Assembly: GCF_000186365.1 (NCBI RefSeq)
Contig: NC_014961.1
Location: forward strand, 1,178,001 to 1,242,000
Length of the DNA stretch: 64,000 nt
DNA from: Desulfurococcus mucosus DSM 2162
Lineage (GTDB): Archaea; Thermoproteota; Thermoprotei_A; Sulfolobales; Desulfurococcaceae
Direction: 5' to 3'
A program made the translations under genes and the position numbers. Shown here piece by piece: positions 61,015 to 64,000 of the stretch (within the stretch, counting starts at the first letter, position 1; every line of letters starts with the position of its first letter). The notes under the pieces are model-generated. The model saw only the letters and a program-made list of their open reading frames with translations, was not told the DNA's origin and did no database searches.

Positions 61015-61497
61015 ATGTATTATTTTGTACCATACGTCCCCACACCATACCCAGTCGTCAGGGAAATGCTCAGGCTCGCCGGGGCCGGTGAAGGAGACGT
61101 AGTATACGACCTCGGCTGCGGCGACGGCCGCATCCTCATAGTCGCCGTGAAAGAGTTCAACGTGAGGAAAGCCGTCGGCGTCGAGAGAGACAGCGAGAGA
61201 ATAAAGGAGGCGAGGAGAAGGATAAGCGAGGAGGGAATAGAGGACAGGGCAATAGTAGTGCAAGGAGACTTCTTCGAAGTCGACATCAGCGAGGCAACAA
61301 TAGTAACACTCTTCCTACTCACATCAGTCAACGAAATGCTCCGCCCAAAACTAGAGAGAGAACTGAGAAACGGAGCCAGAGTAGTAAGCCACGAGTTCAG
61401 AATACCAGGCTGGAAACACGAGAAAACAGCCGAAGTAAAAGACGAAAACAACCTAACCCACATAATCTACCTGTACATCAAGGGAAAACACATGTAA
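61015..61497 (+). CDS. Protein lysine methyltransferase aKMT4-like
   Basis: SAM-dependent methyltransferase of 160 residues, close in sequence to crenarchaeal aKMT4, which methylates lysines of abundant proteins such as Cren7. Hallmarks are YVPTPYPVVREMLRLAG, DLGCGDGRILIVA with the SAM-binding glycines, NEMLRPKLERELRNGARVVS and GWKHEKTAEV. Codons become more A-rich toward the 3' end. It ends two bases before the CRISPR. Confidence 0.85.
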   Translation: MYYFVPYVPTPYPVVREMLRLAGAGEGDVVYDLGCGDGRILIVAVKEFNVRKAVGVERDSERIKEARRRISEEGIEDRAIVVQGDFFEVDISEATIVTLFLLTSVNEMLRPKLERELRNGARVVSHEFRIPGWKHEKTAEVKDENNLTHIIYLYIKGKHM

Positions 61498-61498
61498 C

Positions 61499-61587
61499 CT
61501 TTCAATTCTCTTTACATTGAGGTGTAAACCTTTGCCTTATATGATACTTTATTGGGAAAGTAACTTTCAATCCTCTTTACATTGAGG
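61499..61587 (-). CRISPR. Minimal CRISPR array: two 24-base repeats, one 41-base spacer
   Basis: Repeat at 61499-61522 and 61564-61587, identical but for one base (the plus strand reads CTTTCAAT[T/C]CTCTTTACAT and then TGAGG). The reverse complement ends in ATTGAAAG, the crenarchaeal crRNA 3'-repeat ending, so the array is transcribed leftwards, with a TATA-containing candidate leader to the right (GATATTTAAGG on the minus strand near 61630). The spacer is 61523-61563. No further repeat and no cas gene is seen in the window. Confidence 0.8.
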
Positions 61588-61894
61588 CATTTGTCGAAGC
61601 TCTTCTACTGTTTCCTGGGTCGCAGCCTTAAATATCTTACGGTTTTAACTGGTGAGGATGCGTGGAGCAACTTCGACCAGTATCAACGGGAGGGATCCAG
61701 AATCGGGTGATCAACCTGTTTGTATAAAGCGATCACTTCGACCAAAAACCAGCGAGGGGCATTGGGTTTTTACTGCTTCAAGCATTTAAATCTACGCGTA
61801 GGATGTGTTAGCGTGAAGCATTCTCCAGGTGGTTTCACATCGCTGGAAAAACTTTTATTTACGGTGTTGGAGAAGAATACATGGGTGAGGCTCC
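61588..61894. other. Intergenic region right of the CRISPR (possible leader)
   Basis: AT-rich, with a minus-strand TATA-like GATATTTAAG near 61627-61636 and TATA box CTTTTATTTA at 61850-61859 for the zinc-ribbon gene. The open frame at 61720-61959 is not convincing because it would run through the zinc-ribbon gene in the wrong phase. Confidence 0.35.
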
Positions 61895-62087
61895 CTGGTC
61901 AAGTGCCCCTACTGTGGATACGAGGGGGAGATGAGACTGTTGAAGAGCTGGAGGTATAGTTTGTGGGATGTCTTCTTCTATGAATGCCCTGGGTGTGGCA
62001 GGAGATTCAGGCTCCAGGTTGACCCCACCGGGAAGCATAAAAGCTATGTGATAAAAATTGGTGGGAGACGTGTGAAGAAGAGCTGAG
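61895..62087 (+). pseudogene. Zinc-ribbon protein gene with CTG start and a frameshift at an A5 run
   Basis: The phase from CTG 61895 reads (M)VKCPYCGYEGEMRLLKSWRY, then SLWDVFFYECPGCGRRFRLQ and VDPTGKHK, a small crenarchaeal two-knuckle zinc ribbon. There is no ATG, GTG or TTG between the upstream stop (61886) and the first knuckle, but GGTGAGG ends four bases before the CTG. After K at 62039-62043 (five A) the natural ending (SYVIKIGGRRVKKS, stop at 62085) is in another phase, so one extra A breaks the frame. Either a sequencing/real mutation or programmed shifting. A TATA box at 61850 supports transcription. Confidence 0.55.
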
Positions 62088-62280
62088 CCAGGTAGCTTAT
62101 TCCCCGCGATCCTATAGTATAATCGGTGAGTCGGCTAAACCAATACCTTGGCTCGGCTGGAAGGCCTTGAGTGCTCTAGAATATTCACCGGCTTAATGAG
62201 CCCATGGGAAACTGAATCACCTGCTCTACACTCTTGGCTTTCCTCGGTGATGGAGCCATATATTCTTTGAGGCTGGATGA

Positions 62281-62297
62281 AAATTTATTATTTTTAA
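62281..62297 (+). promoter_or_regulatory. Promoter of the methylase operon
   Basis: AAATTTATTATTTTTAAA, about 30 bases before the small ORF, followed by GAGGGG (62316-62321). Confidence 0.5.
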
Positions 62298-62327
62298 AGT
62301 AGCAGACTATATTGCGAGGGGCGTGCA

Positions 62328-62408
62328 GTGAGTGACGAAGAGGTATTAATCCTTGAGGAAACCGGAGTTAATCCCGGATCGTTAAAGGTATCGTGGGTGG
62401 GATCGTGA
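62328..62408 (+). CDS. 26-residue leader ORF coupled to the methylase operon
   Basis: GTG-started frame reading (M)SDEEVLILEETGVNPGSLKV then SWVGS and stop. GAGGGG lies six bases before the start, and the TGA overlaps the GTG of the next gene (GTGA at 62405-62408), a translational-coupling arrangement. It could be a regulatory uORF or a small protein of the system. No homologue is recognised. Confidence 0.45.
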   Translation: MSDEEVLILEETGVNPGSLKVSWVGS

Positions 62409-62854
62409 AGTCTACCACGATGTATCGTGTGGGGAAAATCACACCAGTAGTCAAGATCCGCGGCAACGAGTTAAAGCTGTTTCTACATGAGGAGATGACG
62501 AACCCAATCCTAGCTTATTCCAGTAGGAGTGTTGAGGTGGTTGGGAAAGCATTATCCAAGAGGTTCCTGGCAAGAAATAACCCCGATGGCTCCAGGGACA
62601 TCCTCCTGCCCATAACAGCGTTTCCAGCGGTATCCGTGTGGCTGGCCGCGTCATACGGGGCGCGCCCATCCGAGGAGCTCCTCGAGAAACTGCTCGACGC
62701 CACGCCTAAGGCTGTTGCAGACGTAATCTGGAAGAAAATCGAGTCAAGCCCCGGCGTCGTAGAGGACTGGACGCAGCCACTCATGGACGCGGCGACGCTC
62801 CGCGAAACCGCTAAAACCATACGCAGGTACCTCAAAATACACGGGGTGACGTAG
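62405..62854 (+). CDS. Unknown protein upstream of DUF1156 methylase
   Basis: A 149-residue, mostly helical protein of unknown family: MYRVGKITPVVKIRGNELKL, LAYSSRSVEVVGKALSKRFL, LPITAFPAVSVWLAASYGAR. GTG 62405 lies after GGTGGG and overlaps the leader ORF; a GTG at 62393 is alternative. The stop is two bases before the methylase GTG. It probably acts with the methylase, for example as a specificity or inhibitory partner, but I see nothing direct. Confidence 0.55.
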   Translation: MKSTTMYRVGKITPVVKIRGNELKLFLHEEMTNPILAYSSRSVEVVGKALSKRFLARNNPDGSRDILLPITAFPAVSVWLAASYGARPSEELLEKLLDATPKAVADVIWKKIESSPGVVEDWTQPLMDAATLRETAKTIRRYLKIHGVT

Positions 62855-62856
62855 GC

Positions 62857-64000
62857 GTGAAGCTCATCGAGAAAGAGTTCCCGCTGAAAGAAGTCAACCT
62901 CATCTCGGAGTACGAGATGAGCTTTTTAAAGATGATACCCAGGGATTTAAAGGAGGCTCTACGCAAGCTTTATAATCTACCAGAGCCGAAAGGACGGAAT
63001 CTGCCAAAAATCAGCAACATCATGTATTATCCCGCTAGGATACCGCCTTCTGCGACGAGGGCCGTCACCCTTGCCTCCGCCCTAAACTACGATCCAGCCG
63101 TGTCTAGGGAGGTGTTCTTGAGGGCCGTGGGGCTGGATAACGCTAGGGAGCTCGCGAAGAAGAGCGGGGCCCTGGTCACGCTCTACATGGCCGACCCGGA
63201 CAGGGGCCTCGTTAAACGGCTCCTCGGCAAGGATCCCCGGGAGATAACGGTCGTCGACCCGATGGCCGGCGGCGGCTCGATACCTCTGGAGAGCCTGAGG
63301 CTCGGCTTCAGGACCATTGCGGGCGACCTCAACCCGGTCTCGTACCTCATCTTGAGGGCCACGATAGAGTTCCCCGCTAAGTACGGGCGGAAGCTCTTGA
63401 AGCTCGTGGAAGAAGAGTTCAGGATGCTGAAGGAGTACACTGAGAGGGAGCTCGGGAGATTCTACGGGGAAGAGGATAAAGGTTACATATACTTCATTAC
63501 GGCAGAGCACGACTGCGGAGGCACTATCCCACTAGCCATGCACCCAGTTCTAAGCAGGAGCAGGCACATCTACGTGAAGCCCGTCTTCAACAAGGAGAGT
63601 AAGTCCGTGAGCTTTGAGATAACAACGGAGATCACCTCCTTCTCCCCCGCTCTCTGCCCGTACTGTGGGAAACCCCTAGGCGAGGAGTACATAAGGATGA
63701 AGTGGGTGAAGAAGCACACGGAGATACTAAGCGAACTGCTCAACGGAAACGAGGAGAGGGCCGAGGAGGCAAGAAAAACCTACGTGATAGCAGCCGTGCA
63801 GAAGGCCAGGGAGCGCTATTCTCCGCCAAGCGAGCTGGATGCCGCGAGGCTGGTCGACGCCGCTAAGGAGCTGGCTAGGTGCGCCCGCGAGGAGATGAGC
63901 AGGGGAGACAGCATCAGGAGGTATCTGCCGGTGTCCGAGATACCGCAGGATAACGAGGTGTTCAGCGAGCTGAGGAAATACGGCATAAAGTACTGGTACC
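62857..64000 (+). CDS. DUF1156-type DNA methylase, N-terminal part (runs off window)
   Basis: An open frame of at least 381 residues with no stop before the window end. It contains the SAM-binding motif VVDPMAGGGSIPLESLRLGF (about residue 134) followed by DLNPVSYLILRA, and a zinc knuckle CPYCGKPLG near 266. This order (AdoMet motif, NPV, zinc knuckle in a long insertion) is that of DUF1156 adenine-specific DNA methylases, which are found in archaeal and bacterial defence loci next to large ATPases. The catalytic DPPY-type motif would lie beyond 64000. Start GTG, two bases after the preceding stop. Confidence 0.75.
   Translation, partial: MKLIEKEFPLKEVNLISEYEMSFLKMIPRDLKEALRKLYNLPEPKGRNLPKISNIMYYPARIPPSATRAVTLASALNYDPAVSREVFLRAVGLDNARELAKKSGALVTLYMADPDRGLVKRLLGKDPREITVVDPMAGGGSIPLESLRLGFRTIAGDLNPVSYLILRATIEFPAKYGRKLLKLVEEEFRMLKEYTERELGRFYGEEDKGYIYFITAEHDCGGTIPLAMHPVLSRSRHIYVKPVFNKESKSVSFEITTEITSFSPALCPYCGKPLGEEYIRMKWVKKHTEILSELLNGNEERAEEARKTYVIAAVQKARERYSPPSELDAARLVDAAKELARCAREEMSRGDSIRRYLPVSEIPQDNEVFSELRKYGIKYWY

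Noticed and set aside
61720-61959. 79-codon ORF between CRISPR and methylase operon
   Set aside because: It crosses the zinc-ribbon gene in the wrong phase and has no ribosome binding site.
63082-63510. Minus-strand frames opposite the methylase
   Set aside because: Antisense shadows; the plus-strand methylase is open over the whole region.

Overview
The window looks like a chromosomal segment of a hyperthermophilic crenarchaeon, most likely a member of the Desulfurococcales (Desulfurococcus/Staphylothermus-like). This is inferred from gene content: archaeal RNase P and SRP RNAs, an unlinked 5S rRNA gene, intron-bearing tRNAs, a thermosome, PAN with two proteasome beta subunits, an Rpo8-like polymerase subunit, TFE, MBF1, bifunctional FBP aldolase/phosphatase, glycerol-1-phosphate dehydrogenase, aCPSF1, DnaG, a family B polymerase, and a surface-layer stalk protein beside a giant subtilisin. 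Genes are dense, often overlap by a few bases, and many start with GTG or TTG. Start codons were chosen from Shine-Dalgarno motifs, TATA spacing and family N-termini.

Layout. 1-2.1 kb: an AT-rich patch bracketed by ORB-like dyads (candidate replication origin), RNase P RNA, tsr3, a stand-alone Lrp/AsnC effector domain lying between decayed TnpB-element ends, and tRNA-Ala. 2.1-11.1 kb: tyrS, map, DUF1512 gene, 5S rRNA, and a glycolytic set (pyk, tpiA, fbp) with tRNA-Thr. 11.1-18.7 kb: ABCE1, a C/D-box-like sRNA, a truncated TFS-like protein, a 32-residue Trp/Glu-repeat microprotein, S17e, a dead dolichol-kinase-like gene, a permuted-papain secreted protein, Rpo8, SmAP3 and tgtA. 18.7-31.5 kb: the PUA/PAC2/ahcY operon, thermosome, HMA-like protein, a tfe-methyltransferase operon, PAN, tRNA(CAT), trxB, an aldo-keto reductase, mbf1, hflX and trm56.

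31.5-40.9 kb is a cell-surface locus: a membrane protein, a 904-residue S-layer stalk protein with a C-terminal coiled coil, and a 1291-residue subtilase, a pairing that resembles tetrabrachion-STABLE of Staphylothermus. Two adjacent ribbon-helix-helix proteins follow. 40.9-61.5 kb is mainly informational housekeeping: proteasome betas, tRNA-Arg, GTPase, rtcA, nadM, aCPSF1, egsA, FKBP, PUA protein, dnaG, rpl37e, lsm, polB, pelA, nucleotidyltransferase, M50 protease, SRP RNA, thrC, S26e and a lysine methyltransferase.

61.5-64 kb begins an accessory, probably defence-related region: a two-repeat CRISPR, a frameshifted zinc-ribbon gene with a CTG start, and an operon of a 26-residue ORF, a 149-residue unknown and a DUF1156-type DNA methylase that runs off the window. 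At least four decayed TnpB-element relics are scattered through the window without any intact transposase.
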